From Lichenostomus cassidix (Eukaryota; Chordata; Aves; Passeriformes; Meliphagidae): DNA of 64,000 nt. The position numbers and the translations under genes are program-made. The stretch lies in NCBI GenBank assembly GCA_008360975.2, contig CM039183.1, positions 54,211,350-54,275,349 on the forward strand. The letters run 5' to 3'. Positions 1-13,208 of this stretch are shown here, piece by piece. The notes under the pieces are model-generated. The model was given only the letters and a program-made list of their open reading frames with translations, was not told the DNA's origin and searched no databases. Numbering within the stretch: position 1 is the first letter of the stretch; every line of letters begins with the position of its first letter.

Positions 1-724
1 AATAATAAAAAAACCCCAAAAACCTGTCAATCTGGAAATGTAGTTCTGTTGTGGGCAGCAGTGCTCTGCAGCAGCAGGAGATGGCTAAGGTGTGCCTCAT
101 CAGAAACTGTGATAACCAAACCTGGAGATGGTGCAGTCACAAGTTTCACTGCTAGCTAAGGAGAGTCATAGTCTTAACTCTGAAATTTTAAAAAAATTGC
201 TATTCCCAATGACTTGTGCCAGCTGGTTGCTGCAAGCCCTGGGGACTGAGCAGATGTCTCAGGAGGTTCAGCTCACCAGGACCATGCCAGGCAGCTCCTC
301 CTTTCAGCAAGGCACACTTCAGGGACATTCGCATTGTACCAGGCTGTGCAGACCACCAGTGCCTAGTCTATCTGGCAGCCACATTCACCTTTTTTAAACC
401 AGAGTACCTCTACTGACATTCTCATACAAATATTTGGTTAAGTATATGTTTTTTCCACCTCATATGGCTGCTCTTATTATTTGATGCCTTCTACTTTTTA
501 TCAGACTGTATCCTTTCGTGGCATAGACAATTTCCTTTGGTCTTTTCTCTTTCTCCCTGATATTAAATGTGATTTTTTTTCTTCTAATTTTTAGTTAATG
601 TTCACACTCCCCCCATCATTTTTTATGTTTCCATTCTCCTCTTTTCCTGTTCCTATGTCTGCATTCTCACAATTCTATTTGTTCCCTTCTTTTTCCTGCT
701 TCTTTTCATTTCTCTCATTTCTCC
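1..724. other. Gene-free stretch
   Basis: Ordinary intergenic sequence, pyrimidine-rich from about 530 to 720. No gene or repeat recognised before the CR1 fragment. Confidence 0.7.
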
Positions 725-1058
725 TGGAGAAAAAGAGACTCAAGGGTGACCTTATCACTCTCTACTCCCAAGTAAAAAGTGATATCAGAAGATGAAGTGG
801 CCTCAAGTTGCATACAGGGAGGTTTGCATTGGATATTAGGGAAATATTTCTTCACTGAAAGAGTTGTAAACTCTTGGAACAGGCTTCCCAGTGAAGTTTT
901 TGAGTCTGTATCCCTGAGGGTTTTTAAAAAAATGTGTAGATATTGTGTTTAGGGACATGGTTTAGGGACTAGGGACATAGTTCAGACTTGACAGTGTTGG
1001 GTTAATGGTTGGACTCGATGACCTTAGTGGTCTTTTTCAACCTAAGTGATTCTATGAT
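725..1058 (+). mobile_element. CR1 LINE, 3'-terminal fragment
   Basis: This is a diverged but clear CR1 3' end. The relic of the reverse-transcriptase C-terminus reads KKRLKGDLITLYS around 731-770. A GGAACAGGCTTCCCAG-type segment follows (about 877-892), then GGACTCGATGACCTTAGTGG and a CAACCTAAGTGATTCTATGAT end. Truncation at the 5' side is typical of CR1 insertions. The ORF relic is broken and non-functional. Confidence 0.9.
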
Positions 1059-4000
1059 TAATAATTCCTCATGTCTTTCTTCTTGATCAGATTTTTAGCA
1101 CTACATGGCGGTGTTGGATTAATCTATTTTTCAGTGACATTTCCAAGCTGAGAATTTAAATAAAACTAATTAGTCTACTATGAATATAAATCTGTGATAG
1201 GAAGCCTTTTGTATGAAACCCTGAAGAAACCCAGTCTTCAAATCCAACTTCTTTAAAGGCAAATGCTGAATTTACAATTAATCCCCTCCCACTCGTACAT
1301 CCCATTAAACACCTTTCCTTTGCTATTAGGTCACCACAATAGTATTGTCCCTGAACTTCACAATCCTGCATCTAGAACTATTGCTTTTGGGATTCTTTTC
1401 CTGCTCCTGAAGAGTTGTTTAGTTTGTGAGCAATATATTTTTTTTCAGGCTAATTGAAGAAGGATATTGTCTTGCATCATATGGTAGTTGCACAATCTCT
1501 CAATTAGAATCAAACAAACCAGAAACCTAAAGAGTTCATTACGTTTGTTGAAAAGTTATTCACTTTTGAAGGCCCTTTACCAAAAGAAATATCTAAAATG
1601 ATAATTTTCCAACAAATACATTTTCCTTTCACTTGAAAGAAAACAAAACACTAGCAACAGTCAGGTAGATGTCAAAGTTTAATACTGGTCTTCAGTTTTC
1701 TGATGTCAATGATTTAAAGAGGACATTGCATTTCTGTAGTTTTAGTGGGATCTCTAAAGGACTTAGCAAATAGATGGTGGTCAAAAAAGCTGCATAATAC
1801 AACCTAAGCTCATGTGAATGACAAATCTGGGTGTCTGTGTCCTTTCAGAAACCCTCAAAGTCTTCATCTGACAGGAGTGAGATTAGCTGTCATCTTTAAA
1901 TCATCGAAGCCTGAGATCAAACAAGGCTCCTAATCTTAACAATTCTTTTCCTGCATATCTTGGTGTAGCCATCAAGGTCAGAACCTACAGCTGTAGTTCT
2001 TGTACTTAATACAGCAGTGAAGGAAGTTGCAAATGGATGGGCAGTGCAGGCTGGGCAATGGAGAGAGAAATCTGAGTCTTGCAGACAAGGGAACGCAAAT
2101 CTTCAGATAATCTATGATTTTTGCGCTTGGAAAACAGAGTTGAAACCTCATCCAAGTACTGAGTAACAAATTGAAGCTTTTTTTTCCTTTTATCAACATT
2201 TCTTAACTCTTTGCCCTGCATTGGTTTATGCCTACTTATGTTAGATAAAGATTTTCTCTTATCTTATTCCCTCTTACTACACTGTGTTTTATTATAAACC
2301 ACACAGTACAATGAGGGGAAGTTACAATTAAATTATGCTTCTGATAGCCCATGTTCAGACAAATGTCTTCTAGAGAGCTCAACCCCTCACTCTGAGCAAG
2401 GCTGTTCCCAGGAGGGCCCACAGCAGCTGAGGGAAGGAAGAGGACTCCCATGTCATTGTATTAGGCTGAAACAGCTCTTCAAGACTTAATATTTACTGGC
2501 AAACTGTATTTCCAGTTTTGAAGTCTCCCACATTGAAAGTGAAGGGCTGGGCCAGGCTTTTTATGTCTAAGTGGTGGGTTTGAAGTTGAATAAATGTTCA
2601 AAATAAAATGAAAGGAAATGTCCTGCTGCATGGGGCAAGTCTGGCATGGATTCACTGTAACTCTTTTGTAGAAGGAATGTTGCACTGAATATTCTTTATA
2701 TTCCTATGGCTGGAATTCATAGTAGTCCCTATAGTACAGTGATTTCCAAACATTTTTGGTCAAGGTAAAAACTTCTGAGTACACTTTCACCATGTACCTA
2801 TGTTTATTTATTTATAAATTATGTGCATGCACAGTGTTCTATATACAATTCACACTCTAAATTGTATTAAAGAATAGAAATTTTAAAAAGGATGAAAGAC
2901 AAAATAAAAGCTATTTTTAACTTAAAAAATATTCTATCTTTCTTATTAACGATGACACAAAAAATATTTTCTTCTTGCAACCTAAAGGACTACATAGCAC
3001 ACCTCCTGGTTTTTATGCACCTCACCACACTTTGGAGACCACTGTTTTATTCTATGTGCTATCGTGGACTGAGCATCTTCTCAGTAGCAGTAGTAAGAGT
3101 AGCAGTAACTCAATGTAATCTGTCCACAGAGCAGACACTTGATTTTAATGCCACATTCAAATGAATTTTTCAGTCTTTCAAATCTAATTTGTCTTCTGGA
3201 ATATCTGTGGCTGGTTTGAGTTAAAAACAGTGTTATTATGGTATTAGGAAGTGACGAAGACTTGACCATAGCTGTCCACTCACTTCCTTTTGAATGGAAT
3301 CACAGAAATTAGAGAGTGTTTGTCATTTATTTAATTGTTTGGAAATGACTGTTAATTAAAAAGTACTGGAATATGGTTGATGTATTTCCAGTATTGGCTT
3401 CAGTACCTGAATCAACATTGTAATCTGAAACACTGTAGCATTTAGACCTGAATTAATGATATATCATTTATCTAGGAGCCTAGCACAAAAATTACCATTA
3501 ATTCAAATTAATGAACTTAATGAATTAATCAAAATTCTGAAAATATTTAAAAATTTTCTTTGAACTTCCAACTTTAAATATTATATAAATCCTGTATAAA
3601 TCATTGTCGCTTTTTTGTTTGTTTTTATGAAGGTCAAACATTTGAACCCCACAGTTTTGACAGTAGCAGAATATAGAAGGAGAGCCACCACCTCCAGAAC
3701 TGTTCTTCCCCAAAACTGGGCTCTGAGGGAGACCTGGGCTGGACTGAACTGCTGCTGTAAAGAACAGGCTTCAGCCTCTGATCTGCTGTCTCTGACACAC
3801 ACATCACTATAGCAGCACTATAGCAGCTTTTATATCCACAAAAGCTCCAATCTCAGAACTCTGCTTTTCTAGAAAAAAAGACCTTTAACATTTATACCAA
3901 ATAATTAAAATTCTAACCAATAAATTTTGGAAGTCTAGTCTTTAAAACTGATTTTCCTGTTTTCTATATCAGAAAATCCTATGTGGTGTTCAGCTCACTA

Positions 4001-6109
4001 TTTTTCTCACTGCAATAAATGAATCTCCGTACCTCTTCCCAAGTTGTAGTGGTCTGGGGATTGTCACAGCTGCCCTTAGGCATTATTAGGGAGTTGTTGA
4101 ACCCCAACATGTGGGAAAACACAGATAGCATTGAAATTCGTTGAAAATGCCTTTTTCTGTTTGAACCGAGTAACATGTAAACCATGTAAATCCCTGACAT
4201 GTAACTGCTCTGATTATACCACATTTCTGCCACTCTTGGTTTTCCTTCTATGGCTCCAAACTATTAAAGAGTAACCATATGTTATATCTGCCTTGGAATA
4301 GCAACACTGTCCCTCACTTAAAGTTAGAAGCTATTATCTTGCCAAATTAAGTAAATCTCCTAGAGATTCCATGGACAGAATGGACACTTATTCATCCCTC
4401 TTTGGAATTTTGTCAGTAAAAAGATATTCATGCTTCTCTAGAGCATCTTCAACAGCAAAGAGCCTGATACTGTTCATATTTAAGTAAAAAAGTTCCCACA
4501 GAGTTAATTGGAAATGGAGAGTAGACCATGGTCAAAAGTACTGCAGTGTATAGACATCACAGCAGCACCTAGCTGGCAAGAAGATTAGCAAGCACATCTG
4601 TTCTGAACCATTAAAATGATATAAAGAAATTGCCTTTAAACCACCTGCAGGACAGTAATTTCATACAATCATTACAGAGTCATTAAAAGCTAATGTAGAA
4701 AAAACACCTGTGGGAAATGCAATCTTCTGTGTTTACTAGATACTCTAAATATGTGAGCAGAGTCTGAAAACTATTGTGTCAGATGGCTAAGCCTTGTCTC
4801 TAGAATATATTGTCTCAAATATTTCTTTTTCCGTGGATTAGATTACTTTTTACATTCTCAAGCCATACTGAGAATTTCCATGTTGGAAATTATTATTATT
4901 TATTTCCATGTTGTTTTCATGTTGGAAATATGTTCTACTGCCCTGTGACATAACGTGCACAGGGCAGCTGGGTTGGGAAGCCTATTGAGAAGATATTCTT
5001 GAATTCTGAAAGTGATATAGGCATCTGAATATCAGCTTTGAAATCCTTTTATTCAAAATAGAAACACCAGGATGGGTATAAGAAATATGGACATAAAGAA
5101 AGATGTGCTAAAATTGAGGAGGGGACATAGTTATTCCTTCTAGGATCAAACAAGACTAGAGAGAGAAACCCATGGTAGAATGAAAGAAGGAACCTCATGT
5201 TTTAGATCAAAATAAGAGATATACATTTAAGGATGTAACAGAGAACATTGTGACTAAATACAGGAATATTTTCATATAATCCTTTATTACATAAATAACA
5301 TGACTGAGAAGGAGCTATGAAGGGGGTCATGGAAAGAGGAAATTTTGCCTACAAATACATTCATCTGCTCTGAGGGACAGAAAGTTCTTGATGATAGACA
5401 GGGCTGGAAAGACATATATGGAAAGAACTGCCTCTTGACTTTATTAAGACTTTGATGTTGTCCCCCCCCAACAGTCTTGTAAACAAACTATGGAAATAGA
5501 AATTTGGACAAAGCCACTGGGATCAGGAAAGATCCATGCACATGAGGAAGACAGTATCTGATGTAGAATCACCAGTATGCCCTCATTAACTGCAAAGCTA
5601 TAGTGTGGAGTATTTTCCTTAATGAATGAAAGGAGAGAATAGAAAATCTTATTAATTGCAAATAGGATTAGAGGCAAAGGGGCTGCATATACTTTGGAAA
5701 GAAAAAAAAGAATGAAAAATGAACCTGGCAGATTGGAGGAAAGGCTTGAAATCAAGAGCACATAAATTAGGAGGAATGAGCTCTGGATATTATAATGATT
5801 TAATTTAAAAAGCACATGATACTGAGATGTGTAAGGGAGTAAATTCTAACTGTAAAAATATACAGTATGAAAAATCCATGAAGTAGCCTCTTAAATCTAC
5901 CAAAATTCACTTGGGTTATTTTTTCTTCAAGAAAGATACATCAGAGGTGTAATCTCTACAAAAAATTCCAGAGCAAAAAGAATGGTCAGAAATATTGAAA
6001 ATACAATTGATACCGAAAAACAGGGAGACTTGGTATGGAGAAAACTGAAGGGTGACTTACTAACTATCGATGAAACACAATCTATAAGTTTTAAACATTA
6101 ATTTTGAAA
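1059..6109. other. Gene-free AT-rich stretch
   Basis: No recognisable gene. It includes a 123-codon hydrophobic minus-strand frame (5444-5815) lying in purine-rich DNA, judged compositional. The part after about 5000 may be decayed retroelement. Confidence 0.65.
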
Positions 6110-6325
6110 AATTCAAGTGTAATAAGATCTTCCCCACCCCTGCTGGAGAGGGTATGAGAAAGAATACCTCAATTTCAGCAAACAGTGGTGAGGTTGGCTA
6201 TTAAGAAAACAATTCATTAGGATAGTGGAGTAACAGCAAGTGCTTTGCAGAGGAGTTCTGAAATTCCCATCACTGGAATTTTTAGGACATTGGTTTGTCA
6301 AATGTCAGTCAGGGAAATACTGATG
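6110..6325 (+). mobile_element. Ancient CR1-like 3' fragment (tentative)
   Basis: The stretch around 6245-6320 (TTCCCATCACTGGAATTTTT, then ...GTCAGTCAGGGA) resembles the reptilian/avian CR1 3' region that normally reads like CCATCACTGGAGATTTTTAA...CTGTCAGGGA. Divergence is heavy. The purine-rich, plus-sense-like sequence upstream (about 5000-6110) may be older body of the same element, but I could not confirm it. Confidence 0.45.
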
Positions 6326-7063
6326 AAATTGACTCCTTATTCAGTCAGAATAATGGCTGATGTCTCAGGACCCTTCCCCTGCCATCCTATGGTGTAGCAA
6401 CTCCCTGGAGTTTTGGAATAAAGTAATTTATTCCAAAAATAAATAGTCCAATCCATAAAAAACATCAGAGGGACACAAGTTTGCCATTTGGCTGCTGAAG
6501 AGAGGGGAGGACTGGAGAGGAAGGAGGAGTAAAAGGGGGTTGGAAATGGCCAATGCTGGTCAGGAAAGCAGAGTGCCAGATAATCAAAAAGATCATTTAA
6601 AACTGTATATTTTAAAATATGTCATCAAGTGGTAAATCTACAAATGTAGTAAAATAATCAAAGTAAATAGATATTTCTGTAGCAAAAATATGGTCTTATG
6701 TCATTTAAACACACAAGCAAAAAGCCAATCAAGTATTCTGTGAAGCCACTGAGGGATATACAGAAAGTGGGAAGTAAGTTAATGACGTTAGTATTGCTCT
6801 GAGCCTGAATAAATTCTCTGCTTTCGTCTTCATGAAATAAGCCAAAGGTCAGATTCTGAGGATTGGGATATTTTCCCAAGTGGGAGGGAAGGGAATGGAA
6901 GCGTTGAAAGACTTTATGAGTACATCAAAGCAGAGAGGCAATTAGAGCTGATAAAAGTTCACATAGAAGCAGATAGAGATAAATTGCATCCCAGATTTTT
7001 TTTAACCTAGCAAATTGTAGAAAGATGTAGAGGTTTCCAGCTCATAAGCTCTAAGAAAGCATC

Positions 7064-7082
7064 ATATATATATATATATATA
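7064..7082. repeat. (AT)n microsatellite
   Basis: A pure alternating AT run of about 19 bp. Confidence 0.9.
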
Positions 7083-7507
7083 GGATTCCAGAGAAAAGAG
7101 ATTCAAGAGCCAGATCTGGGCAACTATGACCGTGAAGTTCCTTTTTTTAATTATTTATATTTTTGTTTATTTATTGTCTGAGTGAGACATATGGGAAAGA
7201 CTCTATAATGAGACTCGGTGAATTGAGTTATACATTGACAAAGGAATGAGATAGCAGTAAGCATTGGTTTGAAATCATCACTGCTGTTTTCAAAGTAATT
7301 TGCACTCTGCACATTCTCAGGTGTTTGCTACTATTGAAGTTGTTTTCTTAGTATCTTGTACTCCAATCAAACATATCTGAGTTATTTGCTATAGAATTAT
7401 GACAGAAGCTAATTCATGGATATTCTATTATGATGCCCTCAAATATAATTTGTTCATATCATTTTAGCTGTCCTGAGTGAGCGGGTAACATTTGCTGTCT
7501 TCTTCAG

Positions 7508-7587
7508 CCTGCTTGAGCTTTGCCCTGTTGGACCATCCTATACAGAATATTACTGTGCTCTTTATAAACCAAAACCAGGGAAAACAG
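7508..7587 (+). other. Possible exon (splice-bounded, unidentified)
   Basis: An 80-bp segment is bounded by a pyrimidine-rich acceptor (tttgctgtcttcttcag) and a consensus donor (ACAG|GTAAGA). Two of its three frames are open; one reads LLELCPVGPSYTEYYCALYK. It is in otherwise gene-free DNA. It could be a non-coding RNA exon or a chance pairing of splice signals. Confidence 0.2.
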
Positions 7588-10500
7588 GTAAGAGGAGAGA
7601 GTTAAGAAGAAGTGTGCTGTTTCCCAGATAACATGAGTTAGTGTACTGCCAAATGCATTCAGTAGAGGGGACTACACTGATTTAGAGAAAGAAACTCTGG
7701 GAAACCTAAAGCATCTACTGATGTCTTTATGCTATGTGTTGTGCCCTTCTCTTTGAGTACTGTATAGCTCACAAATGTGTATTCTATTTTCAGTATTATT
7801 CATACCCTTTTAGTCTTTCTGCTTCCTCCTCTATGGCACCCTACAACCTGCTGAAACAACTTTGCATAAGAAAATTGTAAAGTGTTTTTCTTTGATTAAT
7901 AAAAAGCCAAGATTCATCAGATGTTTGCATCCAGTTATATGTAAATATTAGATCCAGTATAAATCCAGATGTTTAGGTCCAGTTTGACTACAAAATAATA
8001 GCATAAAAATAGTCATTAACTATTATTAACTAACTATTACTAACTGGTCTTCTGAATATGCTAAAAAAAAACCAAAACAAAAAACCCCAAACATTGGCAT
8101 CTCAGTGAAAAGTCTGCCTTATAATGCATAAGCACTTAGTTTAAGTTTAGTAACAGAAGTAGTAGACAGCAAGCTGAAAAAATCTGCACAGGAGATCCCT
8201 TTTCCACAAAGCTGTTACAGTACACCAAAAAGCAGTTTCCAGTGAAAATGGCAAAGGGAAAGATAAAAGCCAAGGAAAACTTTAATACCTCTGTCACAAA
8301 TTGCTTCAGACAATCCTTGCACTTGTAAAGATGGTTCTGGTTAGAACTGACTGGATTCAGGCAGTCCTTGTGTTTTCAGAAGTGCTAGTAAAAATTCCTA
8401 ATGGAGAAAAAACTACTTTTGAAAAATTCTATTTTCAGGAGATAAAATATCAAGTATATTTAAAGTTTACAGAAGTATTTTTTAAAAGCATTGTATAAAT
8501 ATGATCTATGTGATTATGATAAACGCATGTTGAAATTAGCTTTAAAATACTGAAAAACACTCTTTGTGTTTATTGGAATAACATTCTCATTTCAAATGCA
8601 ATATTTAAACAAAAGTAAAGATTTTATACCATTCTGAAATTGTGTAAATCTGTCTTATAGTTTTCCGAAGAGTTTTATTAGCCTTTTAATCACTTCTAGT
8701 TGCAGGCATTTGAACTTAGTTTAATAAAAGTGTCATTTTGAACAGAAAACATAAGCAACAATAAATACAGATTTTACAAGGAAACTGAAATTTACAAAAC
8801 CTAGTGTTGAGGAATTTAATTTTTAATTCTGAGTATCAAATACAGTATCTATATTAATCCATTAGGTTTTGATTAGGTAACTTTACAGCCCTTTCCATTC
8901 AGAGAGTTTAACAATTTCAGGGTTTTTCTGTAGCAGTTGCAAGGCATCTTTAGACATGGAAAGTGATCCATGTTCCCTTAATGTACACTGAGCATATGAA
9001 CACTAAGTGAATTATCCTTATGGATTAGTTGCTAAATTAAGTATTTTAGTCAGCAATTTAGTATTTTAGTAAGTGCCTTGCATCTCAAGTCCTGCTGCAG
9101 CCGTCAGCTCTGAGGAATGGGCATTTTATGGACTATTTTATCTTTCCTTCCAGCTGGAGGAGTGGGGCTGGGTCACAGGATATGTCTCCAGTGTGCTGAC
9201 AGCAAGCATTGCTCAGCAGGACCTCCTGTCCACCTGTAACTCTAGTTTAAGCAGTAAAGATCTTTTGGAGGACATTTTTTATCTTTTAATATATTTTGTA
9301 TCCAAAAGGCTGGTACCTAGCAAATACAAGAATGAATTGACAACTGAGGATGTTGGATTTAATTTCTGGCTTTGTAGGGGTATCAAATATGTTGCTTATA
9401 TTCTCAACAGCATAGTATCTCCTTCTCTGTCAGGTGATTTTAATGATTCTAGCTCTGCTTCCCAGGAGTGTTCTTGATGAGCCATAATTAATATCTTTAA
9501 AGTGTTCTGAGCTCCTTATCTATGCACTGTAATATCAATATGAAATATGATTAGATTTCAGAAACAATGACTATCCCAAATGTTAATAATAACAAGGTGT
9601 GTGAATTTTATGTAATCTGTTAGCAGCTTAAACATCAGATATTATGGTTTATACATGTACTTGCCTAGAGGAAAAGGGGTTTTGACTGAATATTTCTCCC
9701 TTTCTATTTTTATGTATTTTTATGTCTAAACCAGTTCTGATAAAAAGTTTCTGTTCCTTTCAAAGGTTGCAATAGTCATCAGAGGTTTTCTTTTTAATAG
9801 CATCACTGAGTTAGTGGCCAAAAAATCTTCCACTCCCACACAGGAAAAATGAATTTCATGCTCCTCACAAAACCTCATGTCAGTTAAGGCCTTCTTACTA
9901 CTTATTCAGGCAAGTTTACTCAGTACAGCTCTCACCATTTCCAGATTTAAAATGGAATTGTTCAGCTTCCCTTGAATTCTCAGTGTGAGACTAATTCACC
10001 TCCAGTCTGGCAAAAAATCTTTGTCATCTTACAGCCATCCAGCGCAGTGCTGAAGGTGTTTCGATTGCCACAGTCTTGGACTTGTGGTTTCAGAGAAATA
10101 CTTGTCACACTTGTGTTAAATCGTCTCTCTTAGTACCCTCTCAGATGTGCTACAGTTACAAGTGGCCACAGAAAGCAAAGCAATCTTGCCATGCTTTGAA
10201 GGAAGGGAGGAACACTGCTGGATGGGTGGTGAAAGCCTTCTGCCTCCCCTGTTGCTCTTTGATTGGAAAAACAAGGCTTTTAGCAACATTACATGGAATT
10301 GGATGTCCAAAAATTGCTGGCAGTGAGTGCCAGTGCTCCCTGTACACAGTAGGACACTCAACAGATCATCTGCAAACCCTGCTGACCAAGGCAGTTCATA
10401 ATCTAGGCCATCCTGATTCAGCAGGATATCTCAAGGGCTAGGTTTCTGAGCACTATCAGGATTTATTTGCTTCCTTTTTTTTTTTTTTAATTCCAGGATA

Positions 10501-13142
10501 TAGACACCAGTACAATTCCCTTTCTTAAAAAATTCCATACCTTAATTCAAAACCCCTGAAATAAATACAAAGTTCTTGTAATGGTACTATGCTTACCCCA
10601 GCCTCATTCATGTTTGCTGTTTTTCTGGCATCATGAGGGGGGTTTTTTTAGCCCATTTTTTTTTTTATAAATAAATAAGCCTAGGTATTTTTAACAGAAG
10701 AACTTGAGAGCATTCCTTTCTGGCCATTGCCTGAATGCATACATCCCTTCGGTTAGCACCAGAAATTTACTAGAAAGCTGACCTTGAATCTGCTCTGGCA
10801 GTAGCTGGCACTTGAGGAGTGGTGCCAAAGGGGGAATGTTGCCATTCCTTGGGGATGTAGGATAAAAACTGGGATGCTGATGTGTAGGTGAGTTCAGAGA
10901 CCCCAGTTCAACACACCTGGATGGAACAAGCAGCAGCACATCCCCTCTGTGGATATGTATGAGATGTGAGCATCAAATCTGCAAATTGAGGGGCTTCTGG
11001 ATTCTTCCAGTATCAGAATTTTAGACATGAGGAAATGTAATAATTTGAATTACTTTGGGTGTCATTGGGTTTCTTCAGGGTCAGGCAAGACTGAAAATGG
11101 CTCTTTTCTCTCTCCATTTTTTTTTAATGACTGCCTCCTTATGTATACTTTTTTGCTCAGATACCAATGAAGTTTTGAGATTTAAATCTACTGAATAATA
11201 CAGTGAATTCACTATGTGCCAGCATTGTTTCAGTTTCATTCACTGTTAACTGTCTTACAAATAGTCTTTTGATATTTAAATACAATTTGATGTATTATTT
11301 ATTAATTTTACTTTTGCTTCCTATATTGTATAAATAATTGTGTGTAATACATAATTTTTATACATTATATATGTATGTAATTATTCCTGCTGTTGACCAT
11401 TTTAAACTTACAATATTTTACCCTCACTATATCTCTTACTTATTTTTCCTTCTTACGACGAAAAACATAAAACACCATTTATTTTAGCTTGTTTTCAGCC
11501 AAAGCATTCATTTCACATCAGACTTCCAGTGCCTATTGATAATTTCATTGCTTGTTTTTAATTAATATTATATGTCATTCAGCATATGACACTCAAAGTA
11601 AATGTTAAAACTCTGGCAGAAAAAAATCCAATTGGCACTTTATGTGCCTCAATAAAATGGCAGAGAGCAGTTGGTGGTGTTCAGCAAAAGGAATGCTTTC
11701 CTGGGAAAAGGGAGCATGATGATCACCTGTCCTGACTGTGGAAACCACTTCAGAGTCACAGGGCTTATGGCACTGACCTCAGGGAGCTAAAAAGAAAGTA
11801 TGTCCAACACGCTTGTGGGGACAGCAGTATTGCTACACTGCTGCATTCCTGGAATAAACCAGAGTGCAGGACTCAGATTCTCATTGTTCAGAATCTGCAG
11901 ATGAGTTATGAGATATACTTCGGCCTCTCTTTAAACTGATGTCAGTGTTTTTAATACAAAATTATTTTTACTGAGAATCTAGCAGTATTATCTATCATTG
12001 TTATCTGAAGCAACTGAACATTGTAAACTCAACGCAGTGATTATTATTACTGTTATGACATGTCATTTTCTCAGGTTGTACAGTTAACAGTGAGGTGTAT
12101 CTGTAATGAAGGTGCAAGAGAAGGAAAAAGGATTTATTGCATGGCTTACCCAGGCTGCCTTTGTGTCTGATTTTGTGACTCAACCACACCTCTGTTTTCT
12201 GGAACATATACACATATCTGTAGAAAACAGTAAAATTACACCCTGCCCAACACACTCACTGGGATTGTTAGGTTATTGAGATCCTGTGCTGGGTGAAATT
12301 CGCTAATTTCATTAGAAATGCTGTAGACATTGTGCCCTGGCAGGGTCCATAGAAGCTGCCTTGTCCCCATCGCTGCCACTGCCTTGGCAAGGAGCACGTC
12401 TCCTTGAAACGTGTGATCAGTCCAAAAATCAGCTTGTATCAAGCTCCCTAATCTTTTGTAGTGTCACCAGTCACCACAAACAATAGGGTTTGATTGAGAC
12501 TTCTTCTCTTTTGAAGGAATCAAATTGCACTTTTGTCTTCCATGAAATAAGGCTCACTGGTTTGTGATTAAGATATATTATATATCATCATTGGTTTCCT
12601 TGTTTGTATGCCTATATATGTATGATGTGCTCAGCCAACATTGTGATAAATAGATTTCTTTCAAGAAAAATCTCTCATGCTTTGAGATCATGTCTCCTTA
12701 CATTGTTTTCTGGTGACTGGAATTAACAATACCTCTTGCGTAAAGTTTAATAATAAGATTCATTTCCATACTGTTACTGACTAGCAGGTAACACTTGTTT
12801 AGAAGGAATTCTTATTTCCATGCAAATAATTTTTCTAGCTTTTCTGTGCAAGTATCATGACAGAGAAGATATTAAAGGATGTACCATTGCAAAATGGGCG
12901 TCTAATGGTGTGAAATAGGATTTCAGTAGGCTGAGGGTTTTCTGTTTCGTTACAACTCCCCATGACACAGACCAAAATATTTTTGCATATCTTGCAATTA
13001 ATGTAAGATGGCACAGTAACACGTTGTCAAGTTTCTGCTGTGGTATATGCATCAACCATATTCAAACAATTCATCATTTTGCAAATAAGTAAAAGAATGA
13101 CCTTGTGATACTTTTTCTTCCAGGATAAAATAGGTAGGGGAG

Positions 13143-13208
13143 ATGAATGAGATGATCTTTAAAGGTCTCTTCCAAAACAAACCATTCTATAATTCTGTGA
13201 TTCTATGA
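13143..13208 (+). mobile_element. CR1 LINE 3' tail
   Basis: The sequence reads GATGATCTTTAAAGGTCTCT TCCAA and ends with three tandem octamers ATTCTATA-ATTCTGTG-ATTCTATG, the diagnostic CR1 terminus. It is very short (about 66 bp), so it is a severely 5'-truncated copy. Confidence 0.85.

Larger units (their letters stand above)
6326..13142. other. Gene-free AT-rich stretch
   Basis: Contains the (AT)n run at 7064 and the possible splice-bounded segment at 7508-7587. Open frames at 9073-9477 and 10076-10441 (plus) match no family I recognise. Short poly(T) runs occur near 10480 and 10658. Nothing else supported. Confidence 0.65.

Noticed and set aside
5444..5815. 123-codon hydrophobic minus-strand frame
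   Set aside because: Hydrophobicity follows from pyrimidine-rich minus strand opposite purine-rich DNA; no helix pattern or flanking gene structure.
9073..9477. 134-codon plus-strand frame
   Set aside because: No recognisable domain, and no GC or CpG change; length is within chance for 64 kb of six-frame sequence.
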